Source of the DNA: Pseudomonas sp. HMWF032
GTDB lineage: Bacteria; Pseudomonadota; Gammaproteobacteria; Pseudomonadales; Pseudomonadaceae
Assembly (NCBI RefSeq): GCF_003060885.1
Contig: NZ_QAIG01000008.1
Location: 99,904-163,903 of the forward strand
DNA length: 64,000 nt
Reading direction: 5' to 3'
The notes beneath the pieces were generated by a model. It was not told the DNA's origin. It did not search any database and worked only from the letters and a program-made list of their open reading frames with translations. Of the stretch, positions 17,509 to 26,600 are shown in pieces (positions within the stretch are counted from its first letter, which is position 1; each line of letters starts with the position of its first letter). Both the position numbers and the translations under genes were made by a program.

Positions 17509-18300
17509 ATGACTGACAATCCAGAGCCACACACCGATACCGACGCCGCCGTCCCGGAGGTCGTCGAGCAGGCCCATCCGTGGGCGGAGCTGCCGCCTGA
17601 GCACTTTCGCCTGCTGCGCCTGGCCGCCCTGCCCACCGACCGCCATACCGGCGCGCGGCCCTTGCGCTTTATCCAGTTAGGCCGCGTCGAACGCCTGGGC
17701 AAGCAGCAAAGCCTACTGCGTCTGACCTTGCAGCTCCCCGGTCAGCGCGTACGCCAGGAACAGAACATGCTTGAAGTCTGGGCCGATCACGAGCAGCGCG
17801 TGGTGCGCTTCGGTCCGGAAAAAGGCCTGTATGTGGAGCCAGAAAACCGTGGCCTGGGACGTTTCCTGCTGGCCCAGGGGATTGCCTGGGCGCGTCAGCA
17901 CTTCGCCCACTACCAGGTGCAACACAGCACCCTGCCGAGCAAGGATGCCTTTACCGAGGAAGCCCGCGCCCGGCGCGACCACTGTCTGCAGGCCCAGGGC
18001 TTTGTCGTCGAGTACCTCGACCCGCTGAAAATCAAAGCGCAATGCGGCGCGCCACGGGTCAGCTCGCTGCATGGCGACTGGCATACGGAAAAAGTGCAGG
18101 TCGTCGAATTGCTGGACGCCGCCAGCATGCTGCAACAGGCCGACCAGAGCCTGCGCGAGCAGGACGTGAAAGTGCGCAAACTGGAAGAACGCATCGGGGT
18201 ATTCAAGCGTGAAGACAACGGCCTGCGCTTTACCATCACCTGCCTGGTGGCATTCTGTGTGTTTCAGGCGGGGTTGCTGATATGGATTGCCACGCGCTAG
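17509..18300 (+). CDS. Membrane-anchored GNAT-like protein, conserved hypothetical
   Basis: The 263-residue protein starts at ATG 17509 (an in-frame ATG at 17485 is possible). Residues about 85-170 look like an acetyltransferase fold: VEPENRGLGRFLLAQGIAWARQ resembles GNAT motif A with its R-G-x-G turn, followed by a helix and QAQGFVVEYLDP. A helical, charged stretch (about 197-235) is predicted coiled coil, and residues 240-261 form one C-terminal transmembrane helix. The enzyme domain would therefore face the cytoplasm as a tail-anchored protein. Activity unproven. Confidence 0.75.
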   Translation: MTDNPEPHTDTDAAVPEVVEQAHPWAELPPEHFRLLRLAALPTDRHTGARPLRFIQLGRVERLGKQQSLLRLTLQLPGQRVRQEQNMLEVWADHEQRVVRFGPEKGLYVEPENRGLGRFLLAQGIAWARQHFAHYQVQHSTLPSKDAFTEEARARRDHCLQAQGFVVEYLDPLKIKAQCGAPRVSSLHGDWHTEKVQVVELLDAASMLQQADQSLREQDVKVRKLEERIGVFKREDNGLRFTITCLVAFCVFQAGLLIWIATR

Positions 18301-18335
18301 CAGCTCCGTTGAAAACTACCTGCATTGCCGATACA

Positions 18336-18486
18336 GCGTTAAAAGCAGGCTCAGCTAGCCGCTTGCGGCTAACGCGCTTTAGCGCGACCCGAAGGGCGAG
18401 TGAAACGAGTAATGCTCATTTACAGCTCGTAAACTCCGCTTCTTCGCCGCGTTGACCAGCCAGAGGCTGTTACTAACGTAGCGCCT
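18336..18486 (+). repeat. Dispersed intergenic repeat, copy B
   Basis: Second copy of the roughly 150-base element also at 10878-11028, in the same orientation, from gcgttaaaag to gtagcgcct. It differs from copy A at scattered positions, mainly in the stretch after GAGTAATG. It fills the 221-base gap between convergent genes (the GNAT-like gene and an AraC gene), where it might also act as a shared 3' structure. Confidence 0.8.
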
Positions 18487-18521
18487 TGTCTCGGCTGCCT
18501 CGCGACGTTTTCAGCGGGCTG

Positions 18522-19355
18522 CTAATAAATGGCGCGGGCCTGGCGGTACTGCCCCGGTGCCACGCCATAAGCCTGTTTGAACTGTCGGCTTAGATGACTC
18601 TGGTCGGCAAAACCCAACTGCATCGCCACACTCAGCGGCGCACAACCATCACGCAGCAGCGCCCGCGCCTGCTCCAGGCGGCGCTGCTGCAGCCAGCTGT
18701 GTGGCGGCAGGCCGGTGGCGCGGCGGAATACGCGGGCGAAATGAAACGGCGACAAACCCACCGCCTGCGCCAACTCCTCCAATGAGGGTGGCGCCGCCAG
18801 CCGACTGCTGAGCAATTCCTTGGCACGGCTGACAGCACGCGGCTCATGGCCCGGCACCAGGCCCTCAGGCAACCGCGCATGGCGCTGGAATAGCAGCAGA
18901 ATCGCCTCGCGCCAGGCGGTCTGCAGCTGCAGCGCCGACGCCTGGCTGTCCAGCAGCTTATGCAGATTGCCGAATTGGCGATGCAGTTGCGGATCATGCA
19001 GCACGCTGAGGATGAATGACGGCATGCCCTGCCGCCCCAACTCCAACTCCGCCAACACGCCGTACACCTGCGCATTGTCCGGGTAGAAGCCGCGGTAGTG
19101 CCAACCCTGATCATGGGCCTTGGAGCCGGTGTGCAACTCATCCGGGTTGATCAGCACCATGCTGCCAGCCGGCGCCAGATGCTCGCTGCCACGGTGGCGA
19201 AAGCGCTGGGCACCCTCTTCGATCACCGTGAAGACAAAGCCTTCATGCACATGGGGCGAAAAGCGCTGCTCGATATAGTGCGCGTGCAGCAGCTCGATAC
19301 CGCCCAGTTCGCGCGCCTGCCAGAAACGTGTTTGCTCGATACCCGCGTGCGCCAT
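18522..19355 (-). CDS. AraC-family transcriptional regulator (cupin sensor)
   Basis: The 277-residue regulator has an N-terminal cupin-like AraC-binding domain (HVHEGFVFTVIEEGAQRFRHRG, PDELHTG) and a C-terminal AraC DNA-binding domain. The latter includes SLEELAQAVGLSPFHFARVFRRATGLPPHSWL and PLSVAMQLGFADQSHLSRQFKQAYGVAPGQYR. It follows a GNAT gene with a three-base gap on the same strand. No divergent transporter is adjacent, so its target is unknown. Confidence 0.92.
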   Translation of the reverse strand: MAHAGIEQTRFWQARELGGIELLHAHYIEQRFSPHVHEGFVFTVIEEGAQRFRHRGSEHLAPAGSMVLINPDELHTGSKAHDQGWHYRGFYPDNAQVYGVLAELELGRQGMPSFILSVLHDPQLHRQFGNLHKLLDSQASALQLQTAWREAILLLFQRHARLPEGLVPGHEPRAVSRAKELLSSRLAAPPSLEELAQAVGLSPFHFARVFRRATGLPPHSWLQQRRLEQARALLRDGCAPLSVAMQLGFADQSHLSRQFKQAYGVAPGQYRQARAIY

Positions 19356-19358
19356 GCC

Positions 19359-19928
19359 TCAACCGCTGAAACGCGCCTCCAGTTGCTGCTTGATCGCCGG
19401 CCAGTCGTGATCGGTGATGCTGTACAGCACCGTATCATCCAGACGGCCATCGGCCAGGCGGCGGTGGTTGCGCAGCACGCCTTCGCGCTGCGCGCCGAGC
19501 TTTTCGATGGCACGCTGCGCGCGCAGGTTGCTGGCAGCGGTCTTCAGTTGCACCCGCACCATGCTCCAGTTCTCGAAGGCATGCCGCAGCATCAGGTACT
19601 TGATGGTGGTATTCAGGCCCGTGCCGTGCTGACTGCGATCCAGCCAGGTCCAGCCGATCTCAACCGCCGGCAAGCTGTTCATGAAGTCACCGAAACGGGT
19701 GGTGCCCACCAACTGATCGCCCAAACGAATAACAAAGGGCAAGGCGCGCCCTTCACGCTGCTCAAGCAAACCCTGGCGATACCAGTCCAGCCGATGGCTG
19801 CCACTCATGTAGATCAGTTCCTGGCGATTGGCTTCGGCCAGACTGATCAGGGCGGGAATATCGGCATCGACCATCGGTTCGATGCGCAATCCGCCACGTT
19901 GCAGGGTAATCAGTTGCGGCTTGAACAT
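19359..19928 (-). CDS. GNAT N-acetyltransferase, RimJ/RimL-like
   Basis: The 189-residue protein has the RimJ/RimL layout: IEPMVDADIPALISLAEANR at the start, VEIGWTWLDRSQHGTGLNTTIKYLMLRHAFE around the acetyl-CoA loop, and KTAASNLRAQRAIEKLGAQREGVLRNHRRLADGRLDDTVLYSI near the end. The ATG at 19928 has a strong AGGAGG site nine bases upstream. It is co-transcribed with the AraC gene that follows. Substrate unknown; an amino-terminal or small-molecule amine is typical. Confidence 0.92.
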   Translation of the reverse strand: MFKPQLITLQRGGLRIEPMVDADIPALISLAEANRQELIYMSGSHRLDWYRQGLLEQREGRALPFVIRLGDQLVGTTRFGDFMNSLPAVEIGWTWLDRSQHGTGLNTTIKYLMLRHAFENWSMVRVQLKTAASNLRAQRAIEKLGAQREGVLRNHRRLADGRLDDTVLYSITDHDWPAIKQQLEARFSG

Positions 19929-20170
19929 AGGGTCCCTCCTCGGACAGCGTCGCAGGCGCGACACGCTAACAGGGCCAACCCGTGTGCACAATCCACAACA
20001 GCTATAGGTTATACGCCAGTGCGACCTTGGTCGTGCCTGACGCACCATCACTTTGCTGCGAGACTGACACCCATCCTCTTCAATGGGCGCTGATGCGGTA
20101 GGCTCTGGTCAGCCGCTGCGCTGCCAGTTATGACCCCGGCAGCCCCCTATAGTTTGCTTTCGGAGCTTGC

Positions 20171-23100
20171 ATGACCCTGTCCAGTGGGCTGATCGCCGCC
20201 GTAGCGCTGATTTACATGGCCACCCTGTTCGCCATTGCCTTCTATGGCGACCGCCGCGCCACACCTATGCCGCCACGCGTGCGGGCATGGGTGTACAGCC
20301 TGTCGCTGGCGGTGTACTGCACCAGCTGGACCTTTTTCGGCGCGGTAGGCCAGGCCGCCGAGCAGCTGTGGTCATTTCTGCCGATCTACCTCGGGCCAAT
20401 CATCATTCTGGTGTTCGCCCCCTGGGTGCTGCAGAAAATGGTGATGATCAGCAAGCAGGAGAACATCACCTCGATTGCTGACTTTATCGCCGCGCGCTAT
20501 GGCAAGTCCCAGGCGCTGGCGGTGGTGGTGGCGCTGATCTGCCTGGTCGGCGTGCTGCCCTACATTGCGCTGCAACTCAAGGGCATCGTACTTGGGGTCA
20601 ATCTGCTGATTGGCGAAGGGGCCAGCGCCAGTGGCACCAGCGCTCAGGACACCGCCCTGATCGTGTCACTGGCACTGGCACTGTTCACAATATTGTTCGG
20701 CACACGCAATCTGGATGTCACCGAGCATCACCGCGGCATGGTTCTGGCGATTGCCTTCGAGTCGCTGGTCAAGCTGCTGGCCTTCCTCGCCGTCGGCGCA
20801 TTCGTCACCTACGGCCTGTACAACGGTTTTGGCGATTTGTTCAGCCAGGCCAAGGCCAGCCCAGGACTGGAGAAATTCTGGGAACAAACCGTCAACTGGC
20901 CAGCGATGATGACCCAGACTGGCCTCGCGATGATCGCCATCATCGCCCTGCCACGGCAGTTCCATGTAACAGTGGTGGAGAATATCGAGCCCAAGGACCT
21001 GAATCTGGCACGCTGGGTATTCCCTGCCTACCTGATCCTCGCCGCACTGTTTGTAGTGCCCATCGCGCTGGCAGGGCAGATGCTCCTGCCGGCCGGCATC
21101 ACCCCGGACTCCTTCGTAATCAGTCTGCCGCTGGCCGAGGCACACCCGGCGCTGGCGCTGCTGGCCTTTATCGGCGGTGCTTCGGCGGCAACCGGCATGG
21201 TGATTGTCGCCTCGGTGGCGCTGTCGACAATGATTTCCAACGACATGCTGTTGCCCTGGTTGCTGCGTCGGCAGAACACCGAGCGGCCGTTCGAAGCCTT
21301 CCGCCACTGGATGCTTACCGCGCGCCGGGTCAGCATCGTACTGATCCTGCTGCTGGCCTACGTGTGCTATCGCCTGCTCGGCTCCAACGCCAGCCTGGCA
21401 ACCATCGGCCAGGTATCCTTTGCCGCCATTGGCCAGCTGGCCCCGGCGATGTTCGGTGCCCTGGTGTGGAAACAGGCCAACCGCCAGGGCGTGTTTGCCG
21501 GCCTGTTCTTTGGTGCGCTGATCTGGCTCTATACCCTGGTCATACCGCTGGTGGCACGTGGTCTGGGCTGGCCGCTGGAGAGTTTCCCTGGCCTGCCCAG
21601 CCTGCTGTATGGTCCGATTGGCTTCCAGGTCGACCCCCTGACCCGCGGTGTGGTGCTGTCACTGGCCGGCAACTTCCTATTGTTTGCCTGGGTTTCCTAC
21701 TTCTCGCGCACCCGCGTGGCCGAGCACTGGCAAGCCGGCCGTTTTATCGGCCACGACCTGGGTACCAAGCCGAGCAACCGCAGTATGCTCGCGGTGCAGG
21801 TCGGCGACCTATTGCTGCTGGCTAACCGTTTTGTCGGTGAAGACCGCGCGCGGCAGAGTTTCATGCGCTTTGCCTACCGCCAGGGCAAGGGTTTTGACCC
21901 CAACCAGAATGCCACCAGCGACTGGATCGCCCACACCGAGCGGCTGCTGGCCGGTGTGCTGGGGGCATCCTCGACACGTGCCGTGGTCAAGGCCGCCATC
22001 GAAGGCCGCGAGATGCACGTCGAGGATGTGGTGCGCATCGTCGACGAAGCCTCGGAAGTGCTGCAGTTCAACCGCGCACTGCTGCAAGGCGCCATCGAGA
22101 ACATCACCCAGGGCATCAGCGTGGTCGACCAGTCGCTGCGCCTGGTGGCCTGGAACCACCGTTATATAGAGCTGTTCAATTACCCCGACGGCCAGGTGTA
22201 TGTCGGCCGGCCGGTGGCCGAGCTGATCCGCTTCAACGCTGAACGCGGCCTGCTCGGTGGCGGCGATATCGAGGAACACGTCAGCAAACGCCTGTACTGG
22301 ATGCGTCAGGGCACGGCGCACACCTCTGAACGCATGTTTCCCAACGGCCGGGTGATCGAGCTGATCGGTAACCCCATGCCCGGCGGCGGCTTCGTGATGA
22401 GCTTCACCGACATCACCGAGTTCCGCGAAGCCGAGCGTGCACTCAAGGACGCCAATGAAGGCCTGGAACAGCGGGTCAGCGAGCGCACCCAGGAGCTTTC
22501 GCAACTGAACCAGGCGCTGATTGAAGCCAAGCGCGTGGCGGAAGCGGCCAACCAGTCAAAAACCCGCTTTCTCGCTGCAGTCAGCCATGACCTGATGCAG
22601 CCGCTGAATGCCGCGCGGCTGTTCTCCGCCGCCCTTGCGCATCAGGATGACGCCCTGCCCAGCGACGCCCGCGAACTGGTACGCCACCTGGATAGCTCGC
22701 TGCGTTCCGCCGAAGACCTGATCAGTGACCTGCTGGATATCTCACGCCTGGAAAACGGCCGCATCACCCCGGATCGCCACGCGTTTGCACTGAACAGCCT
22801 GTTCGACACCCTCGGTGCGGAATTCAAGGTGCTGGCCGCCGAACACGGCGTGGACTTCCGCCTGCGCGGCAGCCGCCTGCGAATCGACAGCGACATCAAA
22901 TTGCTGCGGCGCATTCTGCAGAACTTCCTGACCAACGCCTTCCGCTACGCCAAGGGCCACGTACTGCTCGGCGTACGCCGCAACGGCCAGCAGCTGCGTT
23001 TAGAAGTATGGGATCGCGGCCCGGGGATTCCCGACGACAAGCGCAAGGTGATTTTTGAAGAATTCAAACGCCTGGACAGCCACCAGACCCGCGCCGAAAA

Positions 23101-23647
23101 AGGCCTGGGCCTGGGCCTGGCGATTGCCGACGGTTTGTGCCGCGTGCTCGGCCACCAGTTGGAAGTACGCTCCTGGCCGGGCAAAGGCAGCGTGTTCAGC
23201 GTCACCGTGCCCCTGGCACAGCAGGCCGAAGCCCCCAAACCCGCCATCGCGCCAGAGCAGTCCGGTCAGGCCCTGGCCGGCACGCAGGTGCTCTGCGTGG
23301 ACAATGAAGACAGCATCCTCACCGGCATGCACAGCCTGCTGTCACGCTGGGGGTGCCAGGTGTGGACCGCGCGCAATCGGCTGGAATGTGAGCATCTGCT
23401 GAGCGAGAACGTGCGCCCGCAACTGGCGCTGGTGGATTTCCACCTGGATGACGGCGAAACCGGCACCGAACTCATGGCTTGGTTACGTACCCGCCTGGCC
23501 GAGCCACTGCCGGGCGTGGTAATCAGCGCCGACGGCCGCCCCGAGCTGATCGCTCAGGTGCATGCCGCCGGTCTGGATTACCTGAGCAAGCCGGTCAAAC
23601 CAGCGGCCTTGCGCGCCTTGCTCAGCCGGCACCTGATGTTGCGTTGA
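20171..23647 (+). CDS. mxtR: Hybrid sensor kinase with Na+/solute symporter domain (CrbS/MxtR-like)
   Basis: The 1158-residue protein starts with a sodium/solute symporter (SSS) domain of about 13 helices (1-530), then a PAS domain (about 640-760), a short coiled coil, and a kinase core with phospho-accepting His806 in AAVSHDLMQPLNAARL. The ATPase G-boxes are GPGIPDD and GLGLGLAI, and a C-terminal receiver carries Asp1089 in LALVDFHLDDGETG. This architecture and length fit CrbS/MxtR, which with a response regulator (CrbR/ErdR) controls acetyl-CoA synthetase and acetate use. No response-regulator gene is adjacent. CbrA is a paralogue to exclude, but lacks the receiver. Confidence 0.85.
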   Translation: MTLSSGLIAAVALIYMATLFAIAFYGDRRATPMPPRVRAWVYSLSLAVYCTSWTFFGAVGQAAEQLWSFLPIYLGPIIILVFAPWVLQKMVMISKQENITSIADFIAARYGKSQALAVVVALICLVGVLPYIALQLKGIVLGVNLLIGEGASASGTSAQDTALIVSLALALFTILFGTRNLDVTEHHRGMVLAIAFESLVKLLAFLAVGAFVTYGLYNGFGDLFSQAKASPGLEKFWEQTVNWPAMMTQTGLAMIAIIALPRQFHVTVVENIEPKDLNLARWVFPAYLILAALFVVPIALAGQMLLPAGITPDSFVISLPLAEAHPALALLAFIGGASAATGMVIVASVALSTMISNDMLLPWLLRRQNTERPFEAFRHWMLTARRVSIVLILLLAYVCYRLLGSNASLATIGQVSFAAIGQLAPAMFGALVWKQANRQGVFAGLFFGALIWLYTLVIPLVARGLGWPLESFPGLPSLLYGPIGFQVDPLTRGVVLSLAGNFLLFAWVSYFSRTRVAEHWQAGRFIGHDLGTKPSNRSMLAVQVGDLLLLANRFVGEDRARQSFMRFAYRQGKGFDPNQNATSDWIAHTERLLAGVLGASSTRAVVKAAIEGREMHVEDVVRIVDEASEVLQFNRALLQGAIENITQGISVVDQSLRLVAWNHRYIELFNYPDGQVYVGRPVAELIRFNAERGLLGGGDIEEHVSKRLYWMRQGTAHTSERMFPNGRVIELIGNPMPGGGFVMSFTDITEFREAERALKDANEGLEQRVSERTQELSQLNQALIEAKRVAEAANQSKTRFLAAVSHDLMQPLNAARLFSAALAHQDDALPSDARELVRHLDSSLRSAEDLISDLLDISRLENGRITPDRHAFALNSLFDTLGAEFKVLAAEHGVDFRLRGSRLRIDSDIKLLRRILQNFLTNAFRYAKGHVLLGVRRNGQQLRLEVWDRGPGIPDDKRKVIFEEFKRLDSHQTRAEKGLGLGLAIADGLCRVLGHQLEVRSWPGKGSVFSVTVPLAQQAEAPKPAIAPEQSGQALAGTQVLCVDNEDSILTGMHSLLSRWGCQVWTARNRLECEHLLSENVRPQLALVDFHLDDGETGTELMAWLRTRLAEPLPGVVISADGRPELIAQVHAAGLDYLSKPVKPAALRALLSRHLMLR

Positions 23648-24580
23648 TCAGCCCAGTAGGCGCTGACGGAACAATGCCTGATGCTCGCGGCACTGCGCGG
23701 CCGCGAGCAGGAATACGCCGTGCCCACCGCGTTCGAACTCCAGCCAGGTGAAGTCGACTTCCGGGTATAACGCCTCGACATGCACCTGGCTGTTGCCGAC
23801 TTCGATAATCAGCACACCTTTCTCAGTCAGATGATCCGCCGCCTCGGCGAGCATGCGCCGAACCAGATCCAGGCCATCCTCACCGCAGGCCAGGCCCAGT
23901 TCAGGCTCATGCTGATATTCGGCCGGCATATCGGCGAAATCCTCGGCATCCACATAAGGTGGGTTGGATACGATCAGGTCAAAACGCTGACCCGGCAGCC
24001 CGGCAAAGCCATCGCCCTGCACGGTGTACACACGGTCATCCAGACCATGGCGCTCGATATTCTGGTTGGCCACTTCCAGCGCTTCATAGGACAGATCACC
24101 GAGCACCACTTCGGCCTCGGGGAACTCATAGGCGCAGGCAATACCGATGCAGCCCGAGCCGGTACACAGGTCGAGAATCCGCGCGGGCTCGACTGCCAGC
24201 CAAGGCTCGAAGTGCTGCTCGATCAGCTCGGCAATCGGTGAGCGGGGAATCAGCACGCGCTGATCCACGATAAAGGGCAAACCGCAAAACCAGGCTTCAC
24301 CCAGCAGGTAGGCCGTGGGCACGCGCAATTCGATGCGTTGCTGCAGGAGGCTGTGCAGGTGCTGATGTTCGGCGTCATCCAGGCGACAGTCGAGGTAGTT
24401 GTCGGCGATTTCATACGGCAGATGCAGTGCCCCCAGCACCAGCTGACGGGCTTCGTCCCAGGCATTATCGGTGCCGTGACCGAAAAACAGTTCATCGCCA
24501 TGAAAGCGGCTGACGGCCCAGCGAATGTAGTCGCGGATGGTGCGCAGACGGGTTGGATAGGCGTTTTTAGCGTCGCTCAC
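23648..24580 (-). CDS. prmB: 50S ribosomal protein L3 N(5)-glutamine methyltransferase
   Basis: The 310-residue methyltransferase has an N-terminal helical recognition domain and a Rossmann SAM-binding domain with [16 protein letters not shown], and the catalytic NPPY motif in [13 protein letters not shown]. The [31 protein letters not shown] block is typical of PrmB rather than the release-factor enzyme PrmC. The GTG at 24580 is preferred: GGAG lies seven bases upstream and the protein then begins [21 protein letters not shown]. It usually precedes aroC in enterobacteria; here aroC is 7 kb away. Confidence 0.93.
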   Translation of the reverse strand: MSDAKNAYPTRLRTIRDYIRWAVSRFHGDELFFGHGTDNAWDEARQLVLGALHLPYEIADNYLDCRLDDAEHQHLHSLLQQRIELRVPTAYLLGEAWFCGLPFIVDQRVLIPRSPIAELIEQHFEPWLAVEPARILDLCTGSGCIGIACAYEFPEAEVVLGDLSYEALEVANQNIERHGLDDRVYTVQGDGFAGLPGQRFDLIVSNPPYVDAEDFADMPAEYQHEPELGLACGEDGLDLVRRMLAEAADHLTEKGVLIIEVGNSQVHVEALYPEVDFTWLEFERGGHGVFLLAAAQCREHQALFRQRLLG

Positions 24581-24652
24581 GGCAGCTCTCCGCAGGATAA
24601 AGTCGCGCATTCTAGCCCATTGCGCGCCTTATAGAGCTGTACCCGAGCTGAC

Positions 24653-24784
24653 CTAGGGGTTGTTGCGCGACTCGCTGGAGGACGGCTCGTCACGTTTGAT
24701 GCGCAGTTCGCGCAGCACAGCTATGGAAATAGCCACAGCGAACAACAGCCAGAAGTGTTCAAAAAACAGTGCAATCAGATTCAT
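24653..24784 (-). CDS. Small single-helix membrane protein, 43 aa
   Basis: The frame starts at ATG 24784 with an excellent AAAGGAG site and encodes 43 residues: one hydrophobic helix (about 3-24, LIALFFEHFWLLFAVAISIAVL), then a basic patch (RELRIKRDE) and a Ser-rich polar tail. I do not recognise a family. It lies between prmB and a divergent hydrolase gene. The ribosome site, helix and positive-inside tail make it a credible small protein. Confidence 0.6.
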   Translation of the reverse strand: MNLIALFFEHFWLLFAVAISIAVLRELRIKRDEPSSSESRNNP

Positions 24785-24941
24785 ATTGCAGCTCCTTTGC
24801 TTGAAATAACCGTTCCTCGGCAGCCGCTCGATTCTGCTCGCCGCACAGGCGACACGCAAGATCATCAGCCACAAAGGTTCACAGCAGCGCGGCACAGGCG
24901 GACAATGGGTGGACTGTCCATGCCAGCCTGGAGTTCCTGCC

Positions 24942-25538
24942 ATGTCCACCCCTAAAACGATGTTCGCCCTCACTGGCCGCGGCCATGCGCCCGCTAGCCT
25001 GAGCAATGCGACCTTGCTGGTCATTGATGCGCAAGAGGAATACCGCAGCGGCGTGTTGCAACTACCGGGACTGGATGCTGCGCTGGAAGAAATCGCCAAG
25101 TTGCTCGCTGCGGCCCGAGACCTGGGCAGTGCCATCGTTCACGTCAAACACCTGGGTATCCCTGACGGTTTGCTCGACCCGCGCGGTCCACGTGGCCTGC
25201 ACCTGCCGGAAGCAGCACCGCTCCCGGGCGAGATCATCGTCGAGAAGCGAATGCCCAATGCCTTTACCGGTACCGACCTGCATGAACGTCTGCAGACACT
25301 GGGTCGGCTGGATTTGATTGTCTGCGGCTTCATGACCCACTCCAGCATCAGCACCACGGTACGCGCCACCAAGGACTATGGTTACCGTTGCACCGTGGTC
25401 GATGCGGCCTGCGCCACCCGTGATCTGCCGACGCTCGACGGCCAGGTGATCAGTGCGGCCGACATGCACCGGGCCGAGATGATCGCCCTGGCCGACAACT
25501 TTGCCGCCGTGGTGCCACGCGCCAGCGCCCTGCTCTGA
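24942..25538 (+). CDS. Isochorismatase-like (cysteine hydrolase) family protein, Cys replaced by Ser
   Basis: The 198-residue protein has the isochorismatase fold: LLVIDAQEEY with catalytic Asp29, EIIVEKRMPNAF with Lys102, and IVCGFMTHSSISTTVRATKDYGY. In the amidohydrolase members of this superfamily the last motif carries the nucleophilic Cys (T-x-x-C-V); here that position is Ser135. Isochorismatases proper also lack the Cys, so either vinyl-ether hydrolysis or an altered mechanism is possible. The ATG at 24942 has GGAG eight bases upstream. No siderophore or phenazine genes are near. Confidence 0.88.
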   Translation: MSTPKTMFALTGRGHAPASLSNATLLVIDAQEEYRSGVLQLPGLDAALEEIAKLLAAARDLGSAIVHVKHLGIPDGLLDPRGPRGLHLPEAAPLPGEIIVEKRMPNAFTGTDLHERLQTLGRLDLIVCGFMTHSSISTTVRATKDYGYRCTVVDAACATRDLPTLDGQVISAADMHRAEMIALADNFAAVVPRASALL

Positions 25539-25558
25539 AGCGTCTACAAACGGGCGTG

Positions 25559-25582
25559 CCGTCACACCCTAAGCAGTGACGG
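25559..25582. terminator. Hairpin after the isochorismatase-like gene
   Basis: CCGTCAC and GTGACGG form a 7-bp stem with a 10-base loop, 20 bases after the stop. There is no run of T after it, so it may be an imperfect terminator or an mRNA 3'-end stabiliser. Confidence 0.35.
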
Positions 25583-25652
25583 TTGAACCACACCGGCAGC
25601 GGCCGGTCATACCGCCGATAGCCACTGAGTCAATCGGCATGAGGAAACCGGC

Positions 25653-25973
25653 ATGAAGTTATCCGATGGTTTTGATGCTCGACGCCTGCGCCCGCGCAGT
25701 GCCGGCAGCTGGCAAACGCGTCTGGGGGCCGCGCTGGGGGCCCTGCTGGCGACCTTCGGCATTCTGCTGAGCATGGCCGGCGTTGCCGCCCTACTCGGCC
25801 AGCATTCGGTACTCGGCCCGCTGAATGAATCCGCAGTGGCTGCCAGCCTGTTCGCCGTGATCGGCCTGGCCCTGCTGTATGTCGGCATCATGCTCTGGCG
25901 CCGCTGTCGACGCCGTGCGCGGCGCGCCACTGAACTGAACATGGCCCCCCACCTGATGAAAAAGCGCGACTAG
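25653..25973 (+). CDS. Two-helix membrane protein, hypothetical
   Basis: This 106-residue protein has two hydrophobic segments (about 25-48 and 60-82) separated by a short loop, flanked by very basic ends (DARRLRPRSAG and WRRCRRRARRATE). GAGGAAACC precedes the ATG at good spacing. It resembles small DUF3742/holin-like membrane proteins only in layout; I do not assign a family. It stands alone between a hydrolase and the Smr gene. Confidence 0.65.
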   Translation: MKLSDGFDARRLRPRSAGSWQTRLGAALGALLATFGILLSMAGVAALLGQHSVLGPLNESAVAASLFAVIGLALLYVGIMLWRRCRRRARRATELNMAPHLMKKRD

Positions 25974-26033
25974 CGACAGGCCAGCACGAAAGCCGGTCGC
26001 TTAGGTACACTAGCGGCCTTCGCGGAGGCCCCT

Positions 26034-26591
26034 ATGCAAGACGATGATTTTTCTCTATTCAAAGCCGAACTGCGCGGCGTCAAACCCATCAAGCATGACC
26101 GCGCCGATACCGGTAAGCCAAAACCCAACCGTGCCCAGCTGGCCACTCTGCGCCAGGCGGCTACGGCGCGCGTGGACAGTATCAAGGTCGACGGCCTGTC
26201 CGATCAGTTTGTCATCGACGTGGGCGCTGAAGACCCGCTGTACTGGGCGGCCAACGGCGTGCAGGAAGGCCAGATGCGCAAGCTCAAGCTGGGCCAGATC
26301 AGCTTCGAGGGCAGTCTCGACCTGCATGGCATGAACGTGGAAAAGGCCCGCGACACCCTCTGGGCGTTCATTGCCGAAGCCAACAAGCTGGAAGTGCGCT
26401 GCGTGCGCGTCACCCATGGCAAGGCTGTGCGCATGGATGGCCGCAAACCGATGATCAAAAGCCACGTCAACACCTGGCTACGCCAGCACCCGCAGGTGCT
26501 CGGTTTCACCTCCTGCCTGGCCAAGCACGGCGGCACTGGCGCTGTTTATGTGATGCTCAAACGCACCATGATGGACGGCCGCGACGACTAG
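26034..26591 (+). CDS. Smr/MutS2 C-terminal domain endonuclease-like protein (SmrA/YdaL type)
   Basis: The 185-residue protein has an N-terminal linker typical of the DUF2027-less SmrA group (DDDFSLFKAELRGVKPIKHD) and a C-terminal Smr domain. LDLHG (about 100) and THGKAVRMDGRKP represent the LDxHG and HGxG motifs of the domain. Smr proteins nick or bind branched DNA or RNA. The start at 26034 follows GGAGGCCCC. The gene is monocistronic. Role in DNA or mRNA quality control is unproven here. Confidence 0.88.
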   Translation: MQDDDFSLFKAELRGVKPIKHDRADTGKPKPNRAQLATLRQAATARVDSIKVDGLSDQFVIDVGAEDPLYWAANGVQEGQMRKLKLGQISFEGSLDLHGMNVEKARDTLWAFIAEANKLEVRCVRVTHGKAVRMDGRKPMIKSHVNTWLRQHPQVLGFTSCLAKHGGTGAVYVMLKRTMMDGRDD

Positions 26592-26600
26592 CACGCTCGC

